Source: Oscillospiraceae bacterium (GTDB lineage: Bacteria; Bacillota; Clostridia; Oscillospirales; Ruminococcaceae). From it: a stretch of 64,000 bases of DNA. The notes under the pieces were generated by a model. The model saw only the letters and a program-made list of their open reading frames with translations. It did no database searches and had not been told where the DNA came from. The stretch spans positions 6,876 through 70,875 of the forward strand of contig JAHHUE010000002.1 in NCBI GenBank assembly GCA_020024155.1. The letters run 5' to 3'. Both the position numbers and the translations under genes were made by a program. Numbering within the stretch: position 1 is the stretch's first letter; each line of letters begins with the position of its first letter. Shown here piece after piece: positions 26,346-34,577 of the stretch.

Positions 26346-26806
26346 ACATTCTCCTTTTTTTCTTCTGGCATACCATTTTGTGCTATATTATGTATGCTTG
26401 AATAGATATTTTTCAGTGCGTTATACATAACTGTTCGTTCATCTTCTGTAAGGTCATTTCCCACAATATCAACTGCTTTTTCGGCTTTTTGTGCCACATA
26501 ATCAACTGCTTTCTTCCCTTCATCTGTAAGAATCAAAACAGCTCTGTATATATTATCTCCGGTGCGTTTTATAAGATTTTTCTCAACCATTTCTGCCACA
26601 ACACGAGATACTGCTGCCTTATCCTTATCGCATATTTCACATAGTTGTGCAGATGTTAATCCGTAAGGATTTCGATACAAAGCAATCAAATATTGAGCAT
26701 AAGCACCTTTATATCCGTACTTTACCATTTCACCTCTTTCAATTTTTTGTATATCTCGGTTTATACTTGATATTATAAAAGAAAACTGCTCATATCTATT
26801 CAGCAT
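26342..26806 (-). CDS. MarR-family transcriptional regulator
   Basis: A 154-residue winged-helix repressor. The DNA-binding region reads GLTSAQLCEICDKDKAAVSRVVAEMVEKNLIKR, followed by the wing and YRAVLILTDEGKKA, typical of MarR. It is the first gene of the marR-degV pair. Two copies of a perfect palindrome lie over its own promoter, so autorepression is very likely. Coupling to a fatty-acid-binding protein recalls FabT, the MarR-type lipid regulator of streptococci. That parallel is an inference from context. Confidence 0.9.
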   Translation of the reverse strand: MLNRYEQFSFIISSINRDIQKIERGEMVKYGYKGAYAQYLIALYRNPYGLTSAQLCEICDKDKAAVSRVVAEMVEKNLIKRTGDNIYRAVLILTDEGKKAVDYVAQKAEKAVDIVGNDLTEDERTVMYNALKNIYSSIHNIAQNGMPEEKKENV

Positions 26807-26834
26807 AAAAATCCCTCACATAATTTTAATTATA

Positions 26835-26891
26835 AATGTTGACCTATCAACATTTGGTATTATATATCAGTAATGTTGACTTGTCAACATT
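26835..26891 (-). promoter_or_regulatory. marR promoter with two operators
   Basis: Two 8-4-8 palindromes, AATGTTGA-N4-TCAACATT, occupy 26835-26854 and 26872-26891, 37 bp apart centre to centre. The minus-strand promoter lies between and within them: -35 TTGACA at 26882-26887 (inside the distal operator) and -10 TATAAT at 26859-26864, with a 17-bp spacer. The proximal operator starts four bases after the -10 and covers the transcription start. Confidence 0.88.
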
Positions 26892-27009
26892 TATTTTTTT
26901 AATATTTCTTATTTCATTTACATAAATTTTTCAAAACACTCATTATTGATTTTAAAATAATTTTATGTTATTCTTTAATTATAATAAATATATTTAAAAG
27001 GAGTATTAT

Positions 27010-27372
27010 ATGAGATTGCAAGAGTCAGGAGAAATGTATCTTGAAACTATATATGTGCTTACAAAAAAGTTTGGTGTAGTACGAGCAATTGATATATGTG
27101 AATATATGGGGTACTCCAAACCTAGTGTAAGCCGTGCTATGGGGCTACTTAAAAAAGGTGGATATATTGTTGTTGAACAAGGTGGTCATATAATTCTTAC
27201 AGACAGTGGCACAGAAATTGCATTAAAAATCTTTAATAGGCACACTTTATTAACCAACTTTTTAACAAGTATTGGTGTTGATGAAAAAACCGCTGTTGAC
27301 GATGCTTGCAAATTGGAACACCATATAAGTGATAAAACATATAACGCTATAAAAAAACATATGGAAGCATAA
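27010..27372 (+). CDS. DtxR/MntR-family metal-dependent regulator
   Basis: A 120-residue protein with the family's winged helix: QESGEMYLETIYVLTKKFG, RAIDICEYMGYSKPSVSRAM and the wing YIVVEQGGHIILTDSG. The dimerisation/metal-binding part contains HTLLTNFLTSIGV and CKLEHHIS, which carries the Cys/Glu/His ligand set. There is no C-terminal SH3-like FeoA domain, so it resembles short MntR-type proteins. It may control the feo genes of this window, whose leaders carry GTTAGC-N4-GCTAAC palindromes. That link is inference. Confidence 0.9.
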   Translation: MRLQESGEMYLETIYVLTKKFGVVRAIDICEYMGYSKPSVSRAMGLLKKGGYIVVEQGGHIILTDSGTEIALKIFNRHTLLTNFLTSIGVDEKTAVDDACKLEHHISDKTYNAIKKHMEA

Positions 27373-27377
27373 TTTTA

Positions 27378-27404
27378 AAAGGCAGAGAATTATTCTCTGC
27401 CTTT
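27378..27404 (+). terminator. Intrinsic terminator of the DtxR-type gene
   Basis: The 12-bp stem AAAGGCAGAGAA pairs with TTCTCTGCCTTT around a three-base loop. Confidence 0.85.
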
Positions 27405-27570
27405 CCATTTGCCTATATTTATTTTTCTATATTTCTTTTTTATTTTCCTACATTTATTTTTTTATTAACTTACATTCTTTTCATTTGCCTATATATATTT
27501 TATTTACATATATTTAATATCATATTTTAGTTAAAAAATATTTTCAGCTATATACTTTTAATTAAAAACA
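27405..27570. repeat. T-rich low-complexity intergenic stretch with degenerate repeats
   Basis: No gene is visible here. The plus strand is a pyrimidine-rich series of related units such as CCTATATTTATTTTT and CCTACATTTATTTTTTT. The phrase CATTTGCCTATAT occurs twice, near 27406 and 27480. Confidence 0.4.
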
Positions 27571-27572
27571 AA

Positions 27573-27605
27573 AAGCGATACCAAGCCAAAAGCAAGGTAT
27601 CGCTT
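27573..27605 (-). terminator. Intrinsic terminator of the ROK gene
   Basis: The stem AAGCGATACC (27573-27582) pairs with GGTATCGCTT (27596-27605). A T-rich run follows on the minus strand. Confidence 0.8.
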
Positions 27606-27629
27606 AATTATTATCTTTTTTATCAAATA

Positions 27630-29003
27630 TTATTTGATTTCTGGCAATGAAGCAGCAGCAACAGACTGACCAACACGGCGAGTTTTTTCGTCTGGTGTTT
27701 CTGGTCTGAATTTAATTTCTGGATATTCTTCTGTAAGAACACGGCTTGCTTCTTCAAGAATGATATCGCCACCTTTACCACTCATAACACGACCAAGCAT
27801 AAGGATATGACGGATATCATAGAACATTGAGTAAAGAGCAAGAGAGTGACCAAGATATACACCAATTGATTTGTAAACTTTGATAGCTCTTTCATCATCG
27901 TTTTTCATCAATTCCTGAACTTCTTTAAGTTTTTCAGCTGGTGAGTTACCTGTCAATGTAATGCCTGCTCTTGGAGCAAGTTTGATAACAGAGTCTTGTG
28001 AGAAGTATTTAACACCACAACCGATGTCACCACTCCATTCATCTTCCATAGCTTCTGGCTGACCATCAACTGGTGCAAATGCCAATTCGTTAAGCCAACC
28101 TGTTATATTGCCTTCACCGTCAACATAACCAACAGCTTCACTTGTACCCATAGCAATACCAAGAACAGCGTTATCACCAAGACCGATTGCACCTGCCAAA
28201 GCTGTAACGTCACCGTCATTTACAACTTCAACTGGAATATCACCGATTTCCTTAGCAGCTCTTGTGTAGATGTCTTTAACTTTTGCATCAAATACATCAT
28301 CTGGAACTTGAATAAAGAGGCTAGCTACCATTGTTTTGTTGTCAATGTAGATACCAGCAGAAGAGATACCGATACCGTCAACTCTTGGCATTTTGCTTGC
28401 AGCTGTTTTAAAAGCTTCAACAATGCCAGCATAGTGGTAATCTGGGTCTGAGTTTGTTTTTGGGAACCATACAACTTCTTCGCTGTATACACATTCACCG
28501 TCGATAACTGCGGAAACTTTTCTGTCAGATCCGCCTGCATCAAAACCGATACGGCAACCGTTTGTATGACGGCCGATAGCTTTTGCTGCTTCCTTAGCTA
28601 CTGGTGCATTTTCAAGAGTGTCAACGATAACTTCAAATTTAGATTCGTAAACTCTTTCCATAAATTTTACGTCAAATTTACGAGCACCTTCATAAGAGTA
28701 TGTTTCAGAAATATATTTACCAACTGTTTCGTCACCACAAACATATACTTTGAAACCACCTTTTGCCCAAAGGAGCATTTTAACAAGACGGTCAATGTAG
28801 TAGCAATCTGCTTCTTTCATATCTTCTGTGCCGAAGATTTTTGTATCATAACGACCGATAAGACCATTAGAGCGTTCTACTGCAATAACAACTTTTTTTG
28901 TTGCGTTTTCGTTAAAATGTTTGAAGAAAAGACCAAGTGGTACAAATGTTTCGTCCAAAACAGGTTTGTTTTTAATTGGAATATTAACGTTTAAAAAATC
29001 CAT
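27630..29003 (-). CDS. ROK-family sugar kinase-like protein
   Basis: A 457-residue ASKHA-fold protein. After an N-terminal extension of about 150 residues it shows GFDAGGSDRKVSAVIDGE (phosphate-1 motif), DGIGISSAGIYID, VEVVNDGDVTALAG (catalytic Asp region) and LGIAMGTSEAVGYVD. The usual ROK zinc motif CxCGxxGC is not evident, and the N-terminal part is unlike ordinary glucokinases. The sugar substrate is therefore uncertain. Codon use and a slightly higher G+C suggest strong expression. An AraC regulator diverges from it across 329 bp and may control it. Confidence 0.75.
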   Translation of the reverse strand: MDFLNVNIPIKNKPVLDETFVPLGLFFKHFNENATKKVVIAVERSNGLIGRYDTKIFGTEDMKEADCYYIDRLVKMLLWAKGGFKVYVCGDETVGKYISETYSYEGARKFDVKFMERVYESKFEVIVDTLENAPVAKEAAKAIGRHTNGCRIGFDAGGSDRKVSAVIDGECVYSEEVVWFPKTNSDPDYHYAGIVEAFKTAASKMPRVDGIGISSAGIYIDNKTMVASLFIQVPDDVFDAKVKDIYTRAAKEIGDIPVEVVNDGDVTALAGAIGLGDNAVLGIAMGTSEAVGYVDGEGNITGWLNELAFAPVDGQPEAMEDEWSGDIGCGVKYFSQDSVIKLAPRAGITLTGNSPAEKLKEVQELMKNDDERAIKVYKSIGVYLGHSLALYSMFYDIRHILMLGRVMSGKGGDIILEEASRVLTEEYPEIKFRPETPDEKTRRVGQSVAAASLPEIK

Positions 29004-29332
29004 AATATTTCACCTTTCATTCACCGTTATTTTATGTAACAAAATTCTCTCAATTAGCATGAGCGAATTATTTGCATAATATTTTATAATACAATTGTAA
29101 CATTTAATTTGGCTATATTCTTTTAAAAAAAGTGTTGTTTTTTTGTACAATCGTTCGCTATTTTTTCAAAATAATAAGTTTTTTGTGCAAATTACAATAA
29201 AAATATTATACATTTTTATCGAAAATATAAATTTTTTTAAAATGGGTTTGTAATTTCTGTTTTCGTTTGCACAATAGTGTTTTTTTTTATATAATAATAG
29301 CAGGTATTCATTGCAAATAAGGAGAATTTATA
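29004..29332. other. Divergent intergenic region between ROK kinase and AraC regulator
   Basis: No gene is seen. The region is A+T-rich and must hold both promoters. Two related sequences in opposite orientation stand out: AGCGAATTATT near 29064 and its counterpart AGCGAACGATT, read on the minus strand near 29153. They are about 90 bp apart and could be regulator sites. Confidence 0.4.
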
Positions 29333-30223
29333 ATGAACTTTATTCCTACAATATTAAACGAAAGTTTTAAAATTGATAAATTATATACTGTACACTATTT
29401 TGAATTTTCCAAAAATTACACTTTTAAAGGTGAAAGTCATCCTTTTTGGGAGTTTGTATATGTCGATAAAGGCGAAGTATATGCTGTAAGTGATGATAAA
29501 AAAATTCATCTTACAAAGGGACAAGTTATATTTCACAAACCAAACGAATTTCATACGGTTATGGCTGACGGAAAAACTGCTCCTAACTTGCTTATAGTTT
29601 CTTTTGAATGTAATAGTTCAGCAATGGATTTCTTTGAAAATAAAATTTGCGTTATTGGAGATAAAGAGCGTCATTTGCTTGCAAAAATTATTGAGGAAAG
29701 TAACAATACATTTACAACCCCTCTTGATGACCCTCTTACAACTTGTCTTGAAAGAAAACCAGATGCACAATTAGGAAGTGAACAGTACATAAAAATTAGC
29801 TTGGAATGGCTTTTGCTGGATTTACTAAGACAAGATAGTTCAACTTCTCAAAAAGCCCCTACTTCTCTTATAAAAGAGAATAGCCAAAACGAAGTATTTG
29901 ATAAGATAATAAAATATATGGAAAATAATTTGGATAAACAACTTCTTTTAAGCGAAATATGCAAGGATAATCTTGTTGGCAGAAGTTATCTTCAAAAGTT
30001 ATTCCGTGAAAAAACCGGTGGTGGTGCTATTGATTATTTTAATAAAATGAAAATCAATTGTGCAAAACAAATGATAAGAGAAAGCAGTGGAAATTTTACT
30101 GAAATTTCAATTAAGCTTGGATATAATTCAATACATTATTTTTCTCGTCAATTCAAAAATATGACTGGTATGACTTTGAGCGAATATGCAAGCAGTGTAA
30201 AAATATTAACTAGCAATAAATAA
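29333..30223 (+). CDS. AraC-family transcriptional regulator with cupin sensor domain
   Basis: 296 residues. Residues 15-110 form a cupin-like ligand domain: HPFWEFVYVDKGEVYAVSDD, then KGQVIFHKPNEFHTV. The C-terminal 100 residues hold the two helix-turn-helix motifs of AraC: LLSEICKDNLVGRSYLQKLFREKTGGG, and FTEISIKLGYNSIHYFSRQFKNMTGMTLSEY written here in two parts (FTEISIKLGYNS, HYFSRQFKNMTG). It is probably the local sugar-responsive regulator of the divergent ROK gene. The ligand is unknown. Confidence 0.92.
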   Translation: MNFIPTILNESFKIDKLYTVHYFEFSKNYTFKGESHPFWEFVYVDKGEVYAVSDDKKIHLTKGQVIFHKPNEFHTVMADGKTAPNLLIVSFECNSSAMDFFENKICVIGDKERHLLAKIIEESNNTFTTPLDDPLTTCLERKPDAQLGSEQYIKISLEWLLLDLLRQDSSTSQKAPTSLIKENSQNEVFDKIIKYMENNLDKQLLLSEICKDNLVGRSYLQKLFREKTGGGAIDYFNKMKINCAKQMIRESSGNFTEISIKLGYNSIHYFSRQFKNMTGMTLSEYASSVKILTSNK

Positions 30224-30375
30224 TAAAAATACGCAATGACTTTGAGTGCAAAATTATAAAGACATTTTTGCAAAAAGTTTTAGAACCTACTTTCAATAAT
30301 TACATTATTTTATATATACATTAGTAAAAACAGTAAGTTGTCTAGTAGTTTTTATATTTACATCTAATTATAAAG

Positions 30376-30410
30376 AAAGTGGGGTTTGTCATTTTGACAA
30401 ACTCCACTTT
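30376..30410 (+). terminator. Intrinsic terminator downstream of araC-type gene
   Basis: A 16-bp stem (30376-30391 with 30395-30410, one G-U pair) is followed by TAGTTTTAATTTTT. The bases between 30224 and 30375 hold no gene that I can see. Confidence 0.82.
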
Positions 30411-30468
30411 TAGTTTTAATTTTTAAATAATTTTATACCGTCAGTTTTATCTATGTAGGTTTATTTTT

Positions 30469-30873
30469 TTAGAATACTTTCGTCCATCTTTGCATAAATA
30501 ATTTATCATTTTTTTCAAATCCAAAATGCTCATAAAAGCCGTGTGCATCTTTTGTTCCAAGTATTCCACGCAAATTTTTGTACAAATCATCTTCAACAAT
30601 ATAATTTAGCATTACGCTGCCAATACCTTTACCACGATAGCTTTCTTCCACTATTGCATCACAAAAATAATATGTGGTTGCAAAATCTGTAATCAGTCTG
30701 CAAAAACCAATTTGTTTATCTTTATCAAAAACACCAATACAATTTGAATTTTGCATAGATTTTATAATTATTTCATCATTTCTGTCATCAGCCCAATATG
30801 TTTTCTGCAAAACTTTTACAACCCAGCTTACATCCATATTGTTAAATCCAGTTTTTAATGTATAGTCGCTCAT
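30469..30873 (-). CDS. GNAT-family N-acetyltransferase
   Basis: A 134-residue single-domain acetyltransferase. The acetyl-CoA-binding segment is VEESYRGKGIGSVMLNYIV near residue 75, followed by LRGILGTKDAHGFYEHFGFEK, the usual GNAT end. AGGAGG lies just upstream of the ATG. It is a lone gene between terminators. The acceptor substrate is not predictable. Confidence 0.88.
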   Translation of the reverse strand: MSDYTLKTGFNNMDVSWVVKVLQKTYWADDRNDEIIIKSMQNSNCIGVFDKDKQIGFCRLITDFATTYYFCDAIVEESYRGKGIGSVMLNYIVEDDLYKNLRGILGTKDAHGFYEHFGFEKNDKLFMQRWTKVF

Positions 30874-30965
30874 AATTGTCCTCCTATATCTTAGTGTTAA
30901 AACTATTGTATCACAATATATTTTAAATTTTCAAATATTAATTACAAAATATTGCAAAAAAACAA

Positions 30966-30994
30966 TTGACAAGTTGATAATGTTGTTATATAAT
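30966..30994 (+). promoter_or_regulatory. Consensus promoter of the CAT tRNA gene
   Basis: TTGACA (30966-30971), a 17-bp spacer and TATAAT (30989-30994) match consensus exactly. Transcription would begin about 10 bases before the tRNA. Confidence 0.88.
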
Positions 30995-31011
30995 ATTAGA
31001 GCATTAGGGAT

Positions 31012-31088
31012 GGACCTTTAGCTCAGTTGGTTAGAGCATCCGGCTCATAACCGGACGGTCCACAGTTCGAGTCTGTGAAGGTCCACCA
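31012..31088 (+). tRNA. tRNA with CAT anticodon (Met, possibly Ile2)
   Basis: A 77-nt cloverleaf: acceptor GGACCTT pairs with AAGGTCC, D-arm AGCTCAGTTGGTTAGAGC, anticodon arm CCGGCTCATAACCGG with CAT, T-arm with GTTCGAGTC, and encoded CCA. The paired G1-C72 rules out initiator tRNA. It is either elongator tRNA-Met or the lysidine-modified tRNA-Ile(CAU); the GGACCTTTAGCTCAG start also occurs in Ile2-type genes, so identity is left open. Confidence 0.93.
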
Positions 31089-31090
31089 AA

Positions 31091-31120
31091 AAACCTGAAA
31101 GCTTTATAGCTTTCAGGTTT
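31091..31120 (+). terminator. Intrinsic terminator of the tRNA
   Basis: The 13-bp stem AAACCTGAAAGCT pairs with AGCTTTCAGGTTT around TTAT and is followed by TATTTTTATT. Confidence 0.9.
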
Positions 31121-31144
31121 TATTTTTATTATTTTTTCATGAAT

Positions 31145-31174
31145 AAAGCGACTTATCTGTTGATAAGTCGCTTT
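31145..31174 (-). terminator. Terminator of the CDF gene, possibly bidirectional
   Basis: The 13-bp stem AAAGCGACTTATC pairs with GATAAGTCGCTTT. It lies 14 bases after the CDF stop on the minus strand. Confidence 0.85.
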
Positions 31175-31188
31175 TTATTTATAAATTG

Positions 31189-32361
31189 CTATACATAGGC
31201 GTGTTCAACTTTAATTACTGCACGATAATGTCCATTTTCTATTTGTGAAACTATATATAATATTTTCTCTTCAACTTGACTTATAGACATCTCATATTTA
31301 TAAGGAATAACAACATCAAAAATAACATTTGTATGCGTATGACCTTCCACTATTCTGAAATCGTGCATTGAAACATCACTTCCAAGAGTTTCCATAATTT
31401 TAGTTTGAATTTCATTATACAATTTTTTAACTTTTTCATTGTCATAAGCTATTGGGTCCATATGAATAGTTGCCTCACAGCCTATTTCTTTTTTTAACCT
31501 GTTTTCTATATTATCTATTATGTCATGTGTGTAAAGTAAGTCTGCTTGCGCACTTACTTCTGCGTGCAAAGTAACCATAAGTCTACCTGGTCCATAATCA
31601 TGCACAATGAGGTCATGTAGTCCCATAACTTCAGGATATGACATAACAAGACTATATATATTATCAACTAATTGTGGGTCTGGTCTTTGCCCTAATAATG
31701 GAGATATGGTTTCTTTTGCAGCCATATACCCAGCCCTTAAAATAAACAAAGATACAAGAGCACCACACCAACCGTCAATTGCAAAAGGTGTAACTGCACC
31801 AACTATTGCTGCTATAAGTACAACTGCTGTTGCAACACTGTCACTAAGGCTATCTGTTGCAGTTGCTCTCATTGCTGCCGAATCAATTTTTCTTGCTATT
31901 GATTTGTTATACATGCTCATATACAATTTTACAGCAATAGATATAAGCAAAATAACCAATGTAATAATGGAAAATTCAACTGGCTGAGGGTTAATAATTT
32001 TATCTAAAGATGTTTTGCCAAGTTCATAACCCATAAGAAGTATAGCTACTGATATAATTAAACCTGAAAGATATTCCATTCTTCCATGACCAAAAGGATG
32101 GTCAAGGTCTGGCTCTTGTCCTGCAAGTTTAAAGCCTATAAGTGTAACAACTGATGAACCTGCATCTGATAAGTTATTGAAAGCATCAGCTGTTATAGAA
32201 ACTGAGTTACTGATAATACCGGCAAAAAACTTGCCTGCAAAAAGCAAAATATTAAGAAAAATTCCCATTGACCCACAAATCACACCATACTTTTGACGCA
32301 CTTGTGGATTGGCTGTATCTTCTGGATTTTTAATAAAAATCTTTGACAAAAAACCTATCAA
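31189..32361 (-). CDS. Cation diffusion facilitator family transporter
   Basis: A divalent metal exporter (Zn, Fe, Mn or Co) driven by proton exchange. The 390-residue protein has about six helices, with metal-site motifs NSVSITADAFNNLSDAGSS and DHPFGHGRMEYLSG, then DSLSDSVATA. A cytoplasmic C-terminal metal-binding domain follows, continuing for about 90 residues beyond the usual end. I chose the TTG start at 32361 (read MIGFLSKIF), which has AGGAGG six to seven bases upstream; a longer frame up to 32406 would encode the ribosome site. Confidence 0.92.
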   Translation of the reverse strand: MIGFLSKIFIKNPEDTANPQVRQKYGVICGSMGIFLNILLFAGKFFAGIISNSVSITADAFNNLSDAGSSVVTLIGFKLAGQEPDLDHPFGHGRMEYLSGLIISVAILLMGYELGKTSLDKIINPQPVEFSIITLVILLISIAVKLYMSMYNKSIARKIDSAAMRATATDSLSDSVATAVVLIAAIVGAVTPFAIDGWCGALVSLFILRAGYMAAKETISPLLGQRPDPQLVDNIYSLVMSYPEVMGLHDLIVHDYGPGRLMVTLHAEVSAQADLLYTHDIIDNIENRLKKEIGCEATIHMDPIAYDNEKVKKLYNEIQTKIMETLGSDVSMHDFRIVEGHTHTNVIFDVVIPYKYEMSISQVEEKILYIVSQIENGHYRAVIKVEHAYV

Positions 32362-32395
32362 TCTTATCCCTCCTCTAAATATCAATACAAATTTT

Positions 32396-32418
32396 AAAGG
32401 CGACAAATTGCCGCCTTT
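32396..32418 (-). terminator. Weak terminator between LUD gene and CDF gene
   Basis: AAAGGCG (32396-32402) pairs with CGCCTTT (32412-32418), with a short T-rich run on the minus strand. It lies in the leader of the CDF gene, so partial readthrough is possible. Confidence 0.55.
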
Positions 32419-32430
32419 AAGTTAATTATA

Positions 32431-33045
32431 CTACATTCCCAAATTTTCGTTAACAATAATAACTTTGATTCTTTTTGGTATACGGTTAAAACTTGTTATA
32501 ACTGTTGAGCAACAAATTCTTTTATCACTTTTACAATTATGACATACACCATCAACGGTACAAGGTGTGCCTGTTTCAAGCCTTTTTGCGTTAAGTGGTG
32601 CTGCAATAGTTTGAACTCTGTGTTTTGCTTCTTCCACTGTGTTTACAATTTTGTTTTTGCCAACAACAACTATAACTTGTTTTGGTCCAAAAAGCATAGG
32701 AGCAACACGACTGCATATACCGTCTTCATTATAAAGTCGACCATCTGAAATAACAGCATTTGCAGAACACATAAATGTATCACAGAAAAATCTTTCTTTC
32801 ATAAGTCTTTCTTTTTCTTGTGGGTCTTGTTCTGTATATGGGTCTTTATAGTCAAAATCGCCATTCATTATGTAGTCAAGAGCTCCGATTTCTTTTATAG
32901 TTAATGAACCACCTCTGTCAACTTTCTCACCTTTTTTAATAAGTGATTTAACTATATCAAGTGCATCAGAAGAAGTTTCTGCATAAAATGCATCAAATTT
33001 ATTTTTCTTGAAAGCATCAATAGTTTTTTCAATCAACATATCCAT
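32431..33045 (-). CDS. LUD-domain protein (LutC/YkgG-like)
   Basis: A protein of about 204 residues with the LUD fold found in lactate utilisation proteins. Typical segments are VDRGGSLTIKEIGALDYI, FFCDTFMCSANAVISDG and a long strand GPKQVIVVVGKNKIVNT. A Cys-rich stretch, CTVDGVCHNCKSDKRICCS, may bind a metal or iron-sulfur cluster. The lutA and lutB partners are absent. The first possible ATG (33057) abuts its purine-rich site too closely, so I favour the ATG at 33045, eleven bases from AGAGGA. Confidence 0.83.
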   Translation of the reverse strand: MDMLIEKTIDAFKKNKFDAFYAETSSDALDIVKSLIKKGEKVDRGGSLTIKEIGALDYIMNGDFDYKDPYTEQDPQEKERLMKERFFCDTFMCSANAVISDGRLYNEDGICSRVAPMLFGPKQVIVVVGKNKIVNTVEEAKHRVQTIAAPLNAKRLETGTPCTVDGVCHNCKSDKRICCSTVITSFNRIPKRIKVIIVNENLGM

Positions 33046-33229
33046 AAAAACAGCCATCCTCTATTTATATTCATACTAGTATACACTAAATGCATATTTT
33101 CTTCAACTTTATTTCAGCTTTTTTCAAAATAAGAAGATGAAGTATTCAAATTTATAACAAGACGGACTTAATCAATCATACTGTTGAAATAAAAGATGCT
33201 GTTTTGACTTTTGTTTTTATTTTATAGGA

Positions 33230-33506
33230 AGTGGATTGATTATCCGCAGTTTGTCTCTCAAATTCACCAAAAAAGATAATCTAGATAATATGGATGAGCG
33301 AAATCATCTGATTTAATTGAAATCGAAAAACAGTCATTTAGTCTTACACAAACGATTTATTTGTTTTGATGTTAGTGCTGCTGGCTATGGGAAAGATATA
33401 CGGAAATGAAGGATTTATTGCCATAGGAGTAGGTTTGGGATTTTTGGATAAAGAAATGCCACAAAGGTTTTCTGTAAGAGCTATGTGGCGCTTCTACTTT
33501 ATATAG
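33230..33506 (+). pseudogene. Decayed small membrane protein (DUF6442-like)
   Basis: Three pieces in different frames give KFTKKDNLDNMDERNHLI, then SFSLTQTIYLF, then LAMGKIYGNEGFIAIGVGLGF. Together they resemble small two-helix membrane proteins of Firmicutes that are usually encoded beside XRE regulators. An in-frame TAA and at least one frameshift break the gene. The rest of 33046-33648 shows no gene. The family call is from memory of the pattern. Confidence 0.55.
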
Positions 33507-33648
33507 AGTGTTAAGAGTATTTTGATAATTATAACGGTTCTAATTTATATTTATTCTTATTTTCTTTAAATGCACTATATTTTATTAAAATGAAAAGTCC
33601 TAGCGTTTCTCTTGGACTTTTGTAAATTACTTGGAATAAACTTAATAA

Positions 33649-34494
33649 TTATTTTTTATTTACACCAACTGTTATTCGGCTAATATACTCATCCATAAGA
33701 GCAATATTTTCAATCCCCATATTGCCAATTGACATTTCGTTTAATCCCTCTTCATATGCATAACCAGTAAGTTCCAAACTATGTTTCTCAGCAAATTGAA
33801 ATATCTGTGTATAAATTTCTGGCAATTTGTCCCAAGCTCCAATACAGAAAGCTTGTATGTATGTTCCTTTTGGAATAACTTCGTCGTAATTTTCTGCATA
33901 TGTTGGACAATAAGCAAAATAGCAGTCGTAGCAGTCAAATTTCTTCTTATTCAAAGAATCTATCGAAATACGAGTTCCGAAACTATCATAAAGCGAGAAT
34001 AACTTTTTAAGTCGCAGTGAAAATCGTGCTGCAACTGAAGTTTCATCATATTTACTCATCCCTAAAAATGGCTCAGAAAGAACAATTTTTCGCTCTGGCT
34101 GATTAACAATAGAAATATCACCGTGTTTTGCTTGGAGTGCCAACTGAATACGGTTAGCCTTTTCGTTTAGAAATGTCTCAATAGACGACAATTGTTTAAT
34201 GGAATCTTCAATCAATTTTCTCTTTCTTTCTAGAATTTTCTCAAAACTGTCATACTCAGAGCTACAAAGATACTCCTTAATCTCCTCAATTGACACTCCA
34301 ATCTTTCTAAGTATCAGAATCAATTCTAAAAAAGCAAACTGTGATTCAGAATAATAGTGGTATCCGTTTTCTCCGATAAATCGAGGCTTAAACAGCCCAA
34401 TATCGTTATAATAATGTAATGTACGCTTATTGACACCGGTGAGTTTTGCAAATTCTCCAGAAGAAAACAGCTTTAAATTTTCTTTATTTTTCAT
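33649..34494 (-). CDS. MerR-family regulator with effector-binding domain (BltR/BmrR-like)
   Basis: 281 residues. The N-terminal MerR winged helix reads FSSGEFAKLTGVNKRTLHYYNDIGLFKP, followed by YHYYSESQFAFLELILILR. A coiled-coil helix (about 95-130) leads to a GyrI-like C-terminal domain (NQPERKIVLSEPFLG onward) that in BmrR and BltR binds cationic drugs. I chose the ATG at 34494, which has AGAGGT upstream. It diverges from two acetyltransferase genes and should act at the promoter between them. The layout resembles Bacillus bltR, which controls an acetyltransferase. Confidence 0.88.
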   Translation of the reverse strand: MKNKENLKLFSSGEFAKLTGVNKRTLHYYNDIGLFKPRFIGENGYHYYSESQFAFLELILILRKIGVSIEEIKEYLCSSEYDSFEKILERKRKLIEDSIKQLSSIETFLNEKANRIQLALQAKHGDISIVNQPERKIVLSEPFLGMSKYDETSVAARFSLRLKKLFSLYDSFGTRISIDSLNKKKFDCYDCYFAYCPTYAENYDEVIPKGTYIQAFCIGAWDKLPEIYTQIFQFAEKHSLELTGYAYEEGLNEMSIGNMGIENIALMDEYISRITVGVNKK

Positions 34495-34505
34495 AAAACT
34501 ACCTC

Positions 34506-34536
34506 TTGACTGTACAGTAACTGTACATAGTATCAT
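34506..34536 (+). promoter_or_regulatory. MerR-type promoter with 19-bp spacer and operator
   Basis: -35 TTGACT (34506-34511) and -10 TATCAT (34531-34536) are 19 bp apart, the over-long spacing typical of MerR-activated promoters. A perfect 8-1-8 palindrome, TGTACAGT-A-ACTGTACA (34511-34527), fills the spacer. It faces the acetyltransferase genes. Confidence 0.88.
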
Positions 34537-34577
34537 ACAATACAGAAAGATAAAAATCAAACTAAGGAGAGAAAGTT

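Noticed and set aside
27405..27570. Pyrimidine-rich repeats as an origin or CRISPR-like array
   Set aside because: The units are too degenerate, with no DnaA boxes or regular spacers seen; it is best called low-complexity sequence.
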